Counted from the stretch's first letter, positions 1-8,131 are shown. The stretch: 14,722 nt of DNA from DATBMA01 sp036555105 (GCA_036555105.1 DATBMA010000086.1:1-14722); one strand, 5' to 3'. Numbers and translations are program-made. The notes: generated from the sequence alone by a model not told the origin.

Positions 1-572
1 ATGTCGACCTCGGCATCGCCCGGGTAGAAGTCGTCGTAGCTGAGCCCGGCGCTCGACCATCCGTTCATGGCGAAGACGAACCTCACCTGGGATGGAGTGG
101 CGCCGGCGTCGATGAAGGCCTGCCGCACCTTCCGGTAGGCCGACTTGTAGCCGGAAGGGTTGCCTCCCCATGGGTGGTCGTCGAGGTTGGCCTCGGGGAA
201 GGGGGCGATGAGGATGTGGTGGGAGGGGCTCTGGTCCAGCCAGGCGGCGATGGCCGCCACCCTCGGTTGGAGGTTGGCGGTTGTGACCTGGGAGAGGCTG
301 GCGGCGGTCAGCTCCACATAGGGGATCACCCCGCGCTGGGCATAAAGGTTGAGGGCCGCGGCGGAGGCCCAGTCTCCGGTCACGGACCAGTAGAGCTGGA
401 TGAAGGCGGGGTACTTGCCGGTGGTCTGCTCGAAGCTGTCGAGCATGCTGTATTGCGGTGAGCCGTCGGCGGTCCAACCGAGAAGCTTGGGGGGCTGATC
501 GGCGGCGAGTGAGGGCGCGGCCGGCCCCAACACCAGCGAGACAACGGTCAGCGCCAAACCTGCGAGCCGCAT
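1..572 (-). CDS. Secreted GH26-like glycoside hydrolase (beta-mannanase-type), 3' end missing
   Basis: I translated this frame by hand. It gives 190 complete codons and then runs off the window start, so the C-terminus is missing. Residues 1-24 look like a signal peptide (one Arg, a hydrophobic stretch LAGLALTVVSLVLG, then a possible cleavage near PSLAA). The mature part has the layout of a TIM-barrel glycosidase of the GH26 type. APFPEAN at 123-129 fits the acid/base Glu strand (E127), FAMNGW is at 167-172, and YPGDAEVD at 183-190 matches the YPGDxxVD motif that precedes the next barrel strand in GH26. The second catalytic Glu lies beyond the window. The ATG at 572 is preceded by GGGAG with an 8-nt spacer, which decides the start. 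The gene lies 58 bp downstream of the large glycosyltransferase on the same strand, so co-transcription is likely. It probably cleaves a beta-linked polysaccharide outside the cell; the true substrate is unknown. Confidence 0.72.
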   Translation of the reverse strand, partial: MRLAGLALTVVSLVLGPAAPSLAADQPPKLLGWTADGSPQYSMLDSFEQTTGKYPAFIQLYWSVTGDWASAAALNLYAQRGVIPYVELTAASLSQVTTANLQPRVAAIAAWLDQSPSHHILIAPFPEANLDDHPWGGNPSGYKSAYRKVRQAFIDAGATPSQVRFVFAMNGWSSAGLSYDDFYPGDAEVD

Positions 573-602
573 CCTCACCACTCCCACATGATCGGCCTTC
601 GC

Positions 603-629
603 GGCTCCAGTCTTGAAGCCGGGGGAGCC
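603..629 (-). terminator. Weak hairpin between the large glycosyltransferase and the hydrolase
   Basis: A perfect 6-bp inverted repeat (GGCTCC / GGAGCC, arms 603-608 and 624-629) with a 15-nt loop sits directly after the stop codon of the large glycosyltransferase. No T-run follows, so it is at best an attenuator or RNA-end stabiliser, and may be chance in GC-rich DNA. The rest of this 58-bp gap contains only the ribosome binding site of the hydrolase gene. Confidence 0.2.
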
Positions 630-630
630 C

Positions 631-3600
631 TCACGGCCCGGCGGGGACCCTCCCGGCCGTCAGCGCCGTGTGGATCCGGTCGATCTGGGGCTCCCAATCG
701 AGGGACTCGGTAGTTTTCACCCCACCCATGCCCAGATGATGCCTCTGAGCCGGGTCCTCCACCAACTCAGCGATGACCTCAACGGCGGCGGAAACCACCG
801 GTGGCACCAATCGGCAATTGATACCGTCGCTGAAGAGCCAGTCATTGGCTTCGTTGAGGTTCGAGACTGCGGCCAATCCGCTCGCCATGTACTCGAGCGG
901 CTGGTAGGACGGATGGCTGGTGAACATGAACGAAATACCGATGTCGGCGCTGCGGTAGAGATCAGCCACCTGCTCGAGGTCGTGGAGCAGGCCCAGGTTG
1001 TTGATGACACCCTCGACCTCGTAAGCGGCCGGCTCCCAGTCGGCTCCGACGGAGAGGATCTCGACTGCGTCGCCGAATTCGCTCTTGATGCGTTGGAGGG
1101 TTTGCAGTCCGAGCTCGAAGCCGTTGCGGGGATAATTCGGGCGGCCGTAGAAGACGATGCGCACCCGGTCCGCGTGCTCGTGGCCGGATCCAGGGTGGAA
1201 CCGCCGATCGACTCCGGGCGTGAAGTCGACTGCCGGAGAGCCGTACCGGCGGTAGGCCTCACCGACACCGGGCGAATTGCATATCCCGGTGAATCCGAAG
1301 CGATAGGTCTGCTCGATCAGCCCGAACACGGAACCGGCCGGCTGGAAGGCGGGTTCGTAGTCCTGGACCATGTAGCACTTCAGCTGGCACTGGTTGTAGC
1401 GGAGGAGCGTGTAGGCGGTGGTCCACAACGTGCAGATGCCGGCGGCGGCCGGCGGAAGCGGCTCGGGGTCTTCACCCTCGGCCATCCCCATGAAGTCTCC
1501 CTTGAGATCCGGGAAGGCCCCGAAGGCTCCTTCCTTCATCTCTTCGATGCCGTCATCAGCTCCGACGATGACGAAGTAGTTGAAGGTCCCGCTCCTCCGG
1601 GTGAATCCGTCGGCGAACCGCAGGATCGTGTTGATTCCTCCTCGATAGGCATTGTCGAAGGCAGGGAGGAACCAAGCGACCGACTCGAGCCCCGAACCGC
1701 TCAAAGGCACGTCCGTCACCCGGCGGTTGGCCGCGACCACCTCTCTGGTGGCGTCGTACTTGACGAGGTAGTCACGTCCGGGCCGAGGGAGGAGGCGGAC
1801 CGGCTCAACAGTGGGGGCGGCCGCGGGGATGGTATGGGCCAGCGGCGCAACCGACACGGCCAGATCCAACAGTGGTGATGGCGGCGCCTGACCCAATAGC
1901 GGCACCACCACCTCAGTGAAGGCTGCCGCTCGATGATCGAAGGTGTGACCGGCCAGCACCGCCTCCCTGGCGGCCGCGGCTGAGGCCATGCGGGCCTCGC
2001 TATTGCCGAGATTCAGGCTTATCAATGACTCGAGCTCCTCGGCGGTGCGATAGACCGCCACCGAGTCGCCGAACACCTCCGCCAGGCCCGCCACCTGGTC
2101 GGTTACGGGAAGGGCGCCGGCGGCGGCCGCCTCGAACACCCGGTTGGAGATGAACCCCTCCTTGGCCATATCGGGCCAGTGGTCGCAAAGAACCACCTTG
2201 GATCTCGCGTAAAGAGCCGGGAGGTCGCGGTTGTCGAGCATGTCGGCCACCAGCCGGTCTGGCGCCACCTCCTCCCAGCCCTGGCCCCAGATCTCGACTT
2301 CGAGCCCGGCGGCCAGCGCCCAGTCGATTCCCTCCCGCTCGGTCCCGCGGGTGTTGCCGACGAAGACCAGCTCGTGCTCACGTTCCTCCGCCTCAGGGGT
2401 GAACCTTTCATGGGCGGCCGCCTGCAGCAGGGGCATGACCGGCACCTTCACCCGTGAGGCCAGCTTGGTCGCGTACTGGGCCGAGGCCACGAAGACGAGG
2501 TCGAACCGCTCCACTTCCTCGTTGGTCACGTCGTCTGGGTGGCTGATTATCCAGAGAGCGTTGACCGCCCCCAGCACCGGAACCGACGGAACCAGGCCCC
2601 GCAGGTGCACCACCACATCGGCGTCGTGGCGGATGGGGTCGTCCCAATCGGGCAGCAGGTCCACCCGGGTGGCCCACCCAAGGCGGCGGAGGGCCCGAGC
2701 GAAATCGTGGGCGAAGTGGGTGTCCCCCCAACGGGGCGCGACCTCCGCCGACGGCGGACCGATGCGCAACGCCACCTTTGGACGGCGCACCGTGTCGGCA
2801 GCCATCGCCGGCAGCTCCTCTGCCCGGTTCGCATACGTGTGCTTGCCGAGCACGATGCCGCGCAGCTCATCGACCAGCTTGAGGCGAGCGGCATCGTCAC
2901 GCAGGTATCGGTCAAGGGCTCGTCGCAACTCGCGACGTGATCGCGCCACTGGCAGCTTCCCGTCGAACCACTCGGCCGATCCCTCCTTGTTGTCGGTGAT
3001 CGGCAGGCTGCCGGCGGCAAGTGCATCGAAGACCCTGGCATTGAGGGCGGGGCGGTTGGGCCGGACGGTGTCGTCGATCGTGATCGGGGTCGAGGCGTAG
3101 ACGTCGGGCATCAACTCGTAATCGAGCGACCCTCTCACATAGCGCTGGGCGCGGCCGAACTTCTCCCATCCTTTGCCGAAGATCGTGAAATGCTCGCCCG
3201 GCTTCACTTCGATCCTGTCCACCAGTCGCTGATTGCCCCAGGAGTTGCCGGTGAAGGTGAAGTCGGCTGCAAGGGACAGCTCGAACTCACCGCGTCCGAA
3301 CCGATCGGCGTTGGTGGCCAGCGGGAGCAGGGCGGTGGTCACCGAAGATGCCAGGTCGATGCGCTCGGCGAACCGGCGGGTTGCACAGAGGGCAAGGTCG
3401 TACCGGTCGAAGCTGGGATTGGCAAGCCAGCGGTCGACCCAGTTGCGCACCCAAGCCACCTTCACCGGCCCCGCCGGCAGCCGGTCGAGGTCGACTTGGG
3501 GCAGCAGGCTGATCACGAGGTCGACGTCCTCATCGATCTGGTACCAGGAGTCGCCGCGCTGAGCTGCGTATTCAACCGACCAGCCCTGGGCCTCCATCGC

Positions 3601-4824
3601 CTCGCCGAGCTCATGGGCCGTGTACCAGTCGCCGAATCCGCCTGTCTGCTCTGCGTCGGTGAGCGTGATGACGGCGCGGCGCGGTGGGCGGGAGAGCCAG
3701 GCGGGGTCTTCGGCCCCGATTCCGGCCAGGCGCACTGACCTGATCAGCTTGGGGCCCCAACGCTCGAGGAACTCCTGCCGGTTGCGCATGTTCTTGACCC
3801 TGCGATGAGTCGCGGTCCACACCCCCTGGGTGCCGTGCTCCTCGTGCAGCAGCACCGCCCCCGGCGAGTAGAGGACATCGAGCCCGGCTTCGCGGAGCTT
3901 GAGGCAGAAGTCCTGGTCCTCGGTTCCGTAGATGTAGGCGTCGGTGAAACCACCGACCTGTTCGAAGGCGCTCCGCCCGACCAGCAGGCAGGCGGCTGTG
4001 CAACCGATCACCCTGGCCGGGGCGGTGGCGGCCGGCGCCAACGGGCTCTCACCGACACCGAGGTTGATGCCCCTGACGGCACCATCGGCCCACATGAACC
4101 CGATCCCGCGATGCTGGGTCGACAGCGGGGATGGCCGTCCCACATCGTCGTCGGGCCGGTCGGGTGAATAGACCAGATGGGCCCCCACCGCTCCCAGCCC
4201 TTCTCCCGAGGCGTGGGCGTCGACCATCGCTCCCAACCACCCGGGGTCGACCGGGCTCACGTCGTCGTTGAGAAACAAGAGGAGCTCGCCTCTGGCAGCG
4301 CTCGCCCCCTGGTTGCATGCGGCGGCAAAGCTCGCATTGCGCTCGTTCCGCAGCACTCTGTAACGCTCCGGGGCGAGCCCGGGTTGCTCGGCAGGCACCG
4401 GGGGATCGGCGGCGTTGTCGATCACTATGAGCTCGATTGCCGTGTACCTGGTTCGCCCGGTCAGGTCGTCGACCAGGCTCCGGACTCTGGAAGCGTCGCG
4501 GGTCGGGGTTATCACCGACACCAGCGGGCCCTCGGCTCGCCTGTTCGAGTTGCGCGCCGCCGCCTGCTTGAGGGCGTCCATGGTGACCGCCGGCTTCTCT
4601 GCCAGGGCCTCGGAAGGTTCGGCTGCAGGCTTGCGGCGGCTTAGTCTGGCCAGCCCCCGCACCGGGGCGAGGCCGGCCACCCGGCCTGCCAGGTATTTGA
4701 GGTAGTCGGTGTTCTGACGCGAGCGCTGGACCTCGCGCGAGATCGAGTCGAGCTTCTTGGAGATGGCCCTGAGCGCCGACTCCACCTGATCCTGCCCGGG
4801 GTCGGGGCCGGGGGGAACGGTCAT
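631..4824 (-). CDS. Large four-module glycosyltransferase: GT2, two CgeB-like units, WsaF-like GT4 (1397 aa)
   Basis: The protein is soluble, with no membrane segment, and likely acts in the cytoplasm. Residues about 12-45 form a charged, coiled-coil-like helix. Residues about 100-335 are a GT2 domain: VSVITPTRD at 102-110, LNDD at 185-188 as the metal/nucleotide site, EDQD at 302-305 and HEE at 327-329, a pattern common in rhamnosyl and galactofuranosyl transferases. Residues about 383-675 and 683-975 are two GT-B units resembling CgeB / glycosyl transferase 1_2 (TGN at 525-527 and VGN at 822-824; RVFDALAAG and RVFEAAAAG). A Pro/Ala-rich linker follows (about 976-1015), then a GT4-like unit (about 1045-1390) resembling the rhamnosyltransferase WsaF (RGGIN 1061-1065, HPSYQPLEYMASG 1304-1315+). 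I chose the ATG at 4824 because the 68 residues upstream lie over rmlC and look random. The rhamnose genes start 58 bp away divergently, so rhamnose is a likely donor. Exact linkages cannot be read from sequence. Confidence 0.88.
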   Translation of the reverse strand: MTVPPGPDPGQDQVESALRAISKKLDSISREVQRSRQNTDYLKYLAGRVAGLAPVRGLARLSRRKPAAEPSEALAEKPAVTMDALKQAAARNSNRRAEGPLVSVITPTRDASRVRSLVDDLTGRTRYTAIELIVIDNAADPPVPAEQPGLAPERYRVLRNERNASFAAACNQGASAARGELLLFLNDDVSPVDPGWLGAMVDAHASGEGLGAVGAHLVYSPDRPDDDVGRPSPLSTQHRGIGFMWADGAVRGINLGVGESPLAPAATAPARVIGCTAACLLVGRSAFEQVGGFTDAYIYGTEDQDFCLKLREAGLDVLYSPGAVLLHEEHGTQGVWTATHRRVKNMRNRQEFLERWGPKLIRSVRLAGIGAEDPAWLSRPPRRAVITLTDAEQTGGFGDWYTAHELGEAMEAQGWSVEYAAQRGDSWYQIDEDVDLVISLLPQVDLDRLPAGPVKVAWVRNWVDRWLANPSFDRYDLALCATRRFAERIDLASSVTTALLPLATNADRFGRGEFELSLAADFTFTGNSWGNQRLVDRIEVKPGEHFTIFGKGWEKFGRAQRYVRGSLDYELMPDVYASTPITIDDTVRPNRPALNARVFDALAAGSLPITDNKEGSAEWFDGKLPVARSRRELRRALDRYLRDDAARLKLVDELRGIVLGKHTYANRAEELPAMAADTVRRPKVALRIGPPSAEVAPRWGDTHFAHDFARALRRLGWATRVDLLPDWDDPIRHDADVVVHLRGLVPSVPVLGAVNALWIISHPDDVTNEEVERFDLVFVASAQYATKLASRVKVPVMPLLQAAAHERFTPEAEEREHELVFVGNTRGTEREGIDWALAAGLEVEIWGQGWEEVAPDRLVADMLDNRDLPALYARSKVVLCDHWPDMAKEGFISNRVFEAAAAGALPVTDQVAGLAEVFGDSVAVYRTAEELESLISLNLGNSEARMASAAAAREAVLAGHTFDHRAAAFTEVVVPLLGQAPPSPLLDLAVSVAPLAHTIPAAAPTVEPVRLLPRPGRDYLVKYDATREVVAANRRVTDVPLSGSGLESVAWFLPAFDNAYRGGINTILRFADGFTRRSGTFNYFVIVGADDGIEEMKEGAFGAFPDLKGDFMGMAEGEDPEPLPPAAAGICTLWTTAYTLLRYNQCQLKCYMVQDYEPAFQPAGSVFGLIEQTYRFGFTGICNSPGVGEAYRRYGSPAVDFTPGVDRRFHPGSGHEHADRVRIVFYGRPNYPRNGFELGLQTLQRIKSEFGDAVEILSVGADWEPAAYEVEGVINNLGLLHDLEQVADLYRSADIGISFMFTSHPSYQPLEYMASGLAAVSNLNEANDWLFSDGINCRLVPPVVSAAVEVIAELVEDPAQRHHLGMGGVKTTESLDWEPQIDRIHTALTAGRVPAGP

Positions 4825-4882
4825 CTGGGGACGAAGGTTAGGACGGGACGGATTCAGGAAACTGCCAGGTAGGTTGCTGCCG
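4825..4882. promoter_or_regulatory. Divergent promoter region between the large glycosyltransferase and rmlC
   Basis: This 58-bp gap must hold promoters for both directions. On the minus strand TAACCT (4840-4835) ends 10 nt before the ATG at 4824. On the plus strand TAGGTT (4870-4875) ends 7 nt before the GTG at 4883. Both fit the TANNNT -10 pattern and would give leaderless or nearly leaderless transcripts. No convincing -35 box is visible. An alternative for rmlC is ordinary initiation, since AGGTAGG at 4867-4873 could act as a ribosome binding site with a 9-nt spacer. Confidence 0.35.
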
Positions 4883-5431
4883 GTGCGAGCCGAGCCGACC
4901 GATCTCCCCGAGGTGCTGGTCCTGAGAGGGGAGTCGTACGCCGACGACCGCGGCTCTCTGCGGGAGAGCTTCAACCGGAGGGACTTTGCAGCCGCGACCG
5001 GTAACGAGGTCGAATTCGTGCAGGACAACCTCTCGCACTCCCGCCGCGGGGTGCTGCGGGGAGTTCATTATCAAGTCGCCCCCTACGCCCAGGGCAAGCT
5101 GGTCACGGTGGTCCATGGGGCGGTATGGGATGTCGCGGTGGACCTGCGGAGGTCATCGCCTCGCTTCCGAAAGTGGGTGGGAGTCGAACTGGTGGCCGAA
5201 GAGCCCCGTCAGCTCTGGGTGCCGCCTGGGTTCGGTCATGGGTTCCTGACGCTCAGTGACACAGCCGACGTGCTCTACAAGATCACGTCCTATCACCAGC
5301 CGGAAGCGGAGCGCTCGCTGCGCTGGGACGACCCCGAGGTCGGCATCGAGTGGCCCCTGGAGGGGCCCCCGATCCTCTCCGCCAAAGACGCCGCTGCCAC
5401 CGGGTTGCGGGAGTCAGAGCTGTTCGCATAG
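4883..5431 (+). CDS. rmlC: dTDP-4-dehydrorhamnose 3,5-epimerase
   Basis: It carries out step three of dTDP-L-rhamnose synthesis, epimerising C3 and C5 of dTDP-4-keto-6-deoxyglucose. The 182-aa protein is of usual family length and has the cupin signature: DDRGSLRESF at 21-30, the RGVHYQ strand at 59-64 with the catalytic His (H62), VWDVAVDLR at 81-89, PPGFGHGF at 114-121 and the active-site Tyr in VLYK (Y132). D169 in LSAKDAAA lies in the C-terminal helix region where the family has its conserved Asp. I prefer GTG 4883 over the TTG at 4874: it gives the usual N-terminus (xRAEPTxLPxVLVL) and has AGGTAGG 9 nt upstream. It is first in the rmlCBAD run and divergent from the large glycosyltransferase; rmlB begins 10 bp after its stop. 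Confidence 0.93.
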   Translation: MRAEPTDLPEVLVLRGESYADDRGSLRESFNRRDFAAATGNEVEFVQDNLSHSRRGVLRGVHYQVAPYAQGKLVTVVHGAVWDVAVDLRRSSPRFRKWVGVELVAEEPRQLWVPPGFGHGFLTLSDTADVLYKITSYHQPEAERSLRWDDPEVGIEWPLEGPPILSAKDAAATGLRESELFA

Positions 5432-5441
5432 CTTGCCGCCG

Positions 5442-6410
5442 GTGGCACGCAGTTACCTGGTCACGGGCGGTGCCGGTTTCATCGGCTCCAACTTCATCAG
5501 GTACGTGCTGGAGCATGAGCCCGAGGCCGAGGTCACCAACCTCGATCTCCTCACCTACGCGGGCGTCCAGCAGACCGTCGACGAGCTGAACGGCGACGAC
5601 CGCCACCGATTCGTGCGCGGCGACATCCTCGATGCCGAGCTGGTCGACGAGTTGATGGAGGGCAAGGACGTCGTCATCCACTTCGCCGCGGAGTCCCATG
5701 TCGACCGTTCGATCGCCGGGCCCCGCCGATTCCTGGAGACCAACGTGGTCGGGACCGGGGTGATGATCGATGCGGCCCGCCGGCATGGGGTGCCGCGCTT
5801 CGTCCATGTGTCGACCGACGAGGTCTACGGATCGGTGGCGAAGGGCTTTGCACCTGAGACTGCCCTTCCTCGGCCCTCGTCCCCGTACTCGGCCTCCAAG
5901 GCGGGTAGCGATCTGCTGGTGCAGTCCTACGCGGTCACCTTCGGATATCCGGCCATCGTCACCCGGTGCACCAACAACTACGGGCCGTACCAGTTCCCCG
6001 AGAAGGTGATCCCACTCTTCGTCACCAACCTGCTGGACGGACATCCGGTCCCTCTCTACGGGGACGGCCGCAACGAGCGAGACTGGCTGTACGTGACCGA
6101 CCACTGCGCGGCGATCTCGTTGCTGGTGGACGAGGGGGAGCCGGGGGAGACGTACAACATCGGGGCGGATGCCCAGCTCTCGAATCGAGACCTGACAATG
6201 TTGATTCTCGAAATGCTGGGGAAAGACGAGTCATGGATCGAGCATGTCGATGATCGCCCAGGTCACGACCTGCGTTATGCCGTCGACTCGTCGAAGTTGC
6301 GGCGGCTGGGTTGGGCGCCCGCGCACGCATTCGAGGAGGGGCTGGGTGAGACCATCGCCTGGTATCGGGAGCGGGGCGACTGGTGGCGGCCCCTGAAGGT
6401 GGCGCAATGA
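5442..6410 (+). CDS. rmlB: dTDP-glucose 4,6-dehydratase
   Basis: It converts dTDP-glucose to dTDP-4-keto-6-deoxyglucose with bound NAD, step two of the rhamnose pathway. This is an extended SDR of 322 aa, close to the family length. It shows the nucleotide-binding TGGAGFIGSN at 8-17, D61-I-L-D after the second strand, the FAAESHVDRS segment at 81-90 that is typical of RmlB, the catalytic STDEVYG (T125, D126, E127) and YSASK (Y149, K153). NNYGPYQFPEKVIP at 178-191 and YGDGRNERDWLYV at 206-218 are also diagnostic. The frame is open further upstream, but that part overlaps rmlC and is low-complexity shadow. GTG 5442 places the Rossmann motif correctly; a TTG at 5433 would add three residues. No clear ribosome binding site is seen, so coupling to rmlC translation is likely. 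Confidence 0.95.
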   Translation: MARSYLVTGGAGFIGSNFIRYVLEHEPEAEVTNLDLLTYAGVQQTVDELNGDDRHRFVRGDILDAELVDELMEGKDVVIHFAAESHVDRSIAGPRRFLETNVVGTGVMIDAARRHGVPRFVHVSTDEVYGSVAKGFAPETALPRPSSPYSASKAGSDLLVQSYAVTFGYPAIVTRCTNNYGPYQFPEKVIPLFVTNLLDGHPVPLYGDGRNERDWLYVTDHCAAISLLVDEGEPGETYNIGADAQLSNRDLTMLILEMLGKDESWIEHVDDRPGHDLRYAVDSSKLRRLGWAPAHAFEEGLGETIAWYRERGDWWRPLKVAQ

Positions 6411-6420
6411 AGGTGTCGAG

Positions 6421-7284
6421 GTGAAGGGGATCGTCCTGGCGGGCGGGGCGGGCAGCCGGCTCGACCCCATCACCAGGGTGGCCTCCAAGCAACTGCAGCC
6501 CGTGTACGACAAGCCGATGATCTACTACCCGCTGGCCACTCTCATCCAGGCCGGCATCTCCGAGGTGCGGCTGATCAGCACGCCCCACGACCTCCCCAGA
6601 TTCGGGGACCTGCTTGGCGATGGGTCCCGCTGGGGCATGGACATCAGCTACACCGCCCAACCCGAGCCGGGGGGGATCGCCCAGGCCTTCCTCCTGGCCG
6701 ACCAGTTCATCGGGGATGAGCCGGTCACCCTGATCCTGGGCGACAACATTTTCTACGGCGAGATCGGGCTCGAGCAGGAGGTGAGAGGCTTTGCCGCCGG
6801 CGCCGTGATCTTCGGCTACCCGGTGCGCGATCCCGAGCGATATGGGGTGATCGTTCTCGATGGAGACGGCAACGCCCTCTCGCTGGAGGAGAAGCCGGCC
6901 AAGCCCAAGTCGAAGTACGCCGTTCCCGGCCTGTACGTATACGACGGCGAGGTCGTCGCCATGACCAGGACTCTCAGCCCCTCAGCCCGAGGGGAGTTGG
7001 AGATCACCGATCTCAACCGCCTCTATCTCGACCGGGGCACGCTACGCGTGCGGCTGCTCGATCGGGGTGTGGCCTGGCTCGACAGCGGCACTCACGACAG
7101 CCTGCTGGAAGCAGCCAATTTCATCGCCACCGTCGAGCACCGTCAGTCGATCAAGATCGCCTGCCTGGAGGAGACCGCCTTCCGGGCGGGCCTCATCGAT
7201 CGTTCGGCGCTGGCCGCGCTCACGGAAGAGATGCCTCGCTCCTCCTATCGCGAATACCTCGAGTCCGTGCTCGACGAAGGGTGA
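6421..7284 (+). CDS. rmlA: Glucose-1-phosphate thymidylyltransferase
   Basis: It makes dTDP-glucose from dTTP and glucose-1-phosphate, the first step of the rhamnose pathway. The protein is 287 aa, the usual length of the short RmlA form. The nucleotide-binding loop is GGAGSRLDPIT at 8-18 (the family norm is GGxGTRLxPxT, so Ser replaces Thr). It is followed by SKQLQPVYDKPMIYYPL at 22-38, LILGDNIFYG at 104-113 with the metal-binding Asp (D108), EEKP at 156-159, and WLDSGTHDSL at 219-228 with D221. The GTG start at 6421 has GAAGG at 6409-6413 (7-nt spacer), and that site overlaps the end of rmlB. Its stop overlaps the rmlD start by 4 bp. The set of four genes is complete, so the host can make dTDP-L-rhamnose from this locus alone. 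Confidence 0.95.
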   Translation: MKGIVLAGGAGSRLDPITRVASKQLQPVYDKPMIYYPLATLIQAGISEVRLISTPHDLPRFGDLLGDGSRWGMDISYTAQPEPGGIAQAFLLADQFIGDEPVTLILGDNIFYGEIGLEQEVRGFAAGAVIFGYPVRDPERYGVIVLDGDGNALSLEEKPAKPKSKYAVPGLYVYDGEVVAMTRTLSPSARGELEITDLNRLYLDRGTLRVRLLDRGVAWLDSGTHDSLLEAANFIATVEHRQSIKIACLEETAFRAGLIDRSALAALTEEMPRSSYREYLESVLDEG

Positions 7285-8123
7285 GCAATCCGGTCGTCAT
7301 CCTGGGAGCCACCGGCCAGGTGGGCACGAGCCTGGCCAGGCTGCTGCCGGGAGCCGGCCTCTTGGGCAGAGCCGACCTCGACCTCGCTCATCCTGCCGAC
7401 GTCGGCCAAGTGCTCGAGCGCCTCCGGCCATCGACCATCTTCAACTGCGCGGGTTACACGGCGGTGGACGCGGCCGAGGACGATGAGGAGCTGGCGACGG
7501 TGGTCAACGGCGCCGCCGTCGGCGCCATGGCGGCCTGGTGCGCGCGCAACAAGGCAAGGCTGGTGACGTTCTCCACCGACTACGTCTTCGACGGCGATGC
7601 TGCCGATCCGTATTTGGAGTCGAGCCCGGTCAATCCGATCAATGCCTACGGGCGCTCCAAGCTGGTCGGCGAGCAGCTCGCCCTCGAGTCGGGGGCCGCG
7701 GTCCTGTTGATCAGAACCTCATGGGTTTTCTCAGAGGTGCCCCCCAACTTCGTCGCGACGATCCTCGCCCGCGCGGCGAGGGGCAACCTCGAGGTGGTCG
7801 ACGACCAGTGGGGTCGCCCGACCATTGCCTCCGACCTGGCCGCGGCGGTGCTCGAGGCGGAGGCGGCGGGTGCGACCGGCATCCTCCACTTGGCCGGCGA
7901 GGGGGTGACCACCTGGTACGAGCTGGCTCGAACGGCGCTGGAGATCGCCGGTATCAACGATCAGGTCAGGCCCTGCAGCACCGGCGACCATCCGACCAGG
8001 GCCAGACGACCTCGCTACTCCGTGCTGGGCTCGGAGCGGGCATCGCTCCTCGGCCTGGCGCCGATGCCACACTGGCGCACGGGACTGCCCGCCGTGGTCG
8101 ACGCTCTCCTGGCCAAGGCCTGA
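7281..8123 (+). CDS. rmlD: dTDP-4-dehydrorhamnose reductase
   Basis: It performs the last step, the NAD(P)H-dependent reduction to dTDP-L-rhamnose. The 280-aa SDR protein carries GATGQVG at 9-15, FNCAGYTAVDAAE at 54-66, the STDYVFDG catalytic segment at 98-105 and YGRSK at 123-127 (Tyr/Lys pair). The substrate-side motifs RTSWVF at 145-150 and DDQWGRPT further on are those of RmlD. The GTG start at 7281 overlaps the rmlA stop (GTGA) and GAAGG lies directly before it, so translation is probably coupled to rmlA. Nothing is truncated. The next gene starts 8 bp after its stop. Confidence 0.94.
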   Translation: MSNPVVILGATGQVGTSLARLLPGAGLLGRADLDLAHPADVGQVLERLRPSTIFNCAGYTAVDAAEDDEELATVVNGAAVGAMAAWCARNKARLVTFSTDYVFDGDAADPYLESSPVNPINAYGRSKLVGEQLALESGAAVLLIRTSWVFSEVPPNFVATILARAARGNLEVVDDQWGRPTIASDLAAAVLEAEAAGATGILHLAGEGVTTWYELARTALEIAGINDQVRPCSTGDHPTRARRPRYSVLGSERASLLGLAPMPHWRTGLPAVVDALLAKA

Positions 8124-8131
8124 GGCTCGAA

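Noticed and set aside
613..1878. 421-aa plus-strand frame antisense to the large glycosyltransferase
   Set aside because: It has no recognisable domain and an Arg/Gly/Glu/Val-rich composition typical of shadow frames in GC-rich DNA. The opposite strand carries clear WsaF-like motifs.
2231..3100. 289-aa plus-strand frame antisense to the CgeB-like units
   Set aside because: Ser/Arg/Thr-rich low-complexity translation with no motif; it is antisense to conserved coding sequence.
4825..5028. 68-residue N-terminal extension of the large glycosyltransferase
   Set aside because: It runs over the rmlC gene on the other strand, is Ser/Arg-rich and matches no domain. The ATG at 4824 precedes plausible protein sequence.
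5256..5441. N-terminal extension of rmlB back into rmlC
   Set aside because: The extra 62 residues are Ser/Pro/Arg-rich shadow of rmlC, and the Rossmann motif belongs close to the N-terminus.
5283..6104. 273-aa minus-strand frame antisense to rmlC and rmlB
   Set aside because: It has no motif, and both rml genes are certain on the plus strand.
7538..8131. N-terminal extension of the 2-epimerase gene across rmlD
   Set aside because: Arg/Gly-rich shadow sequence. The ATG at 8132 has a ribosome binding site and gives the expected family N-terminus.
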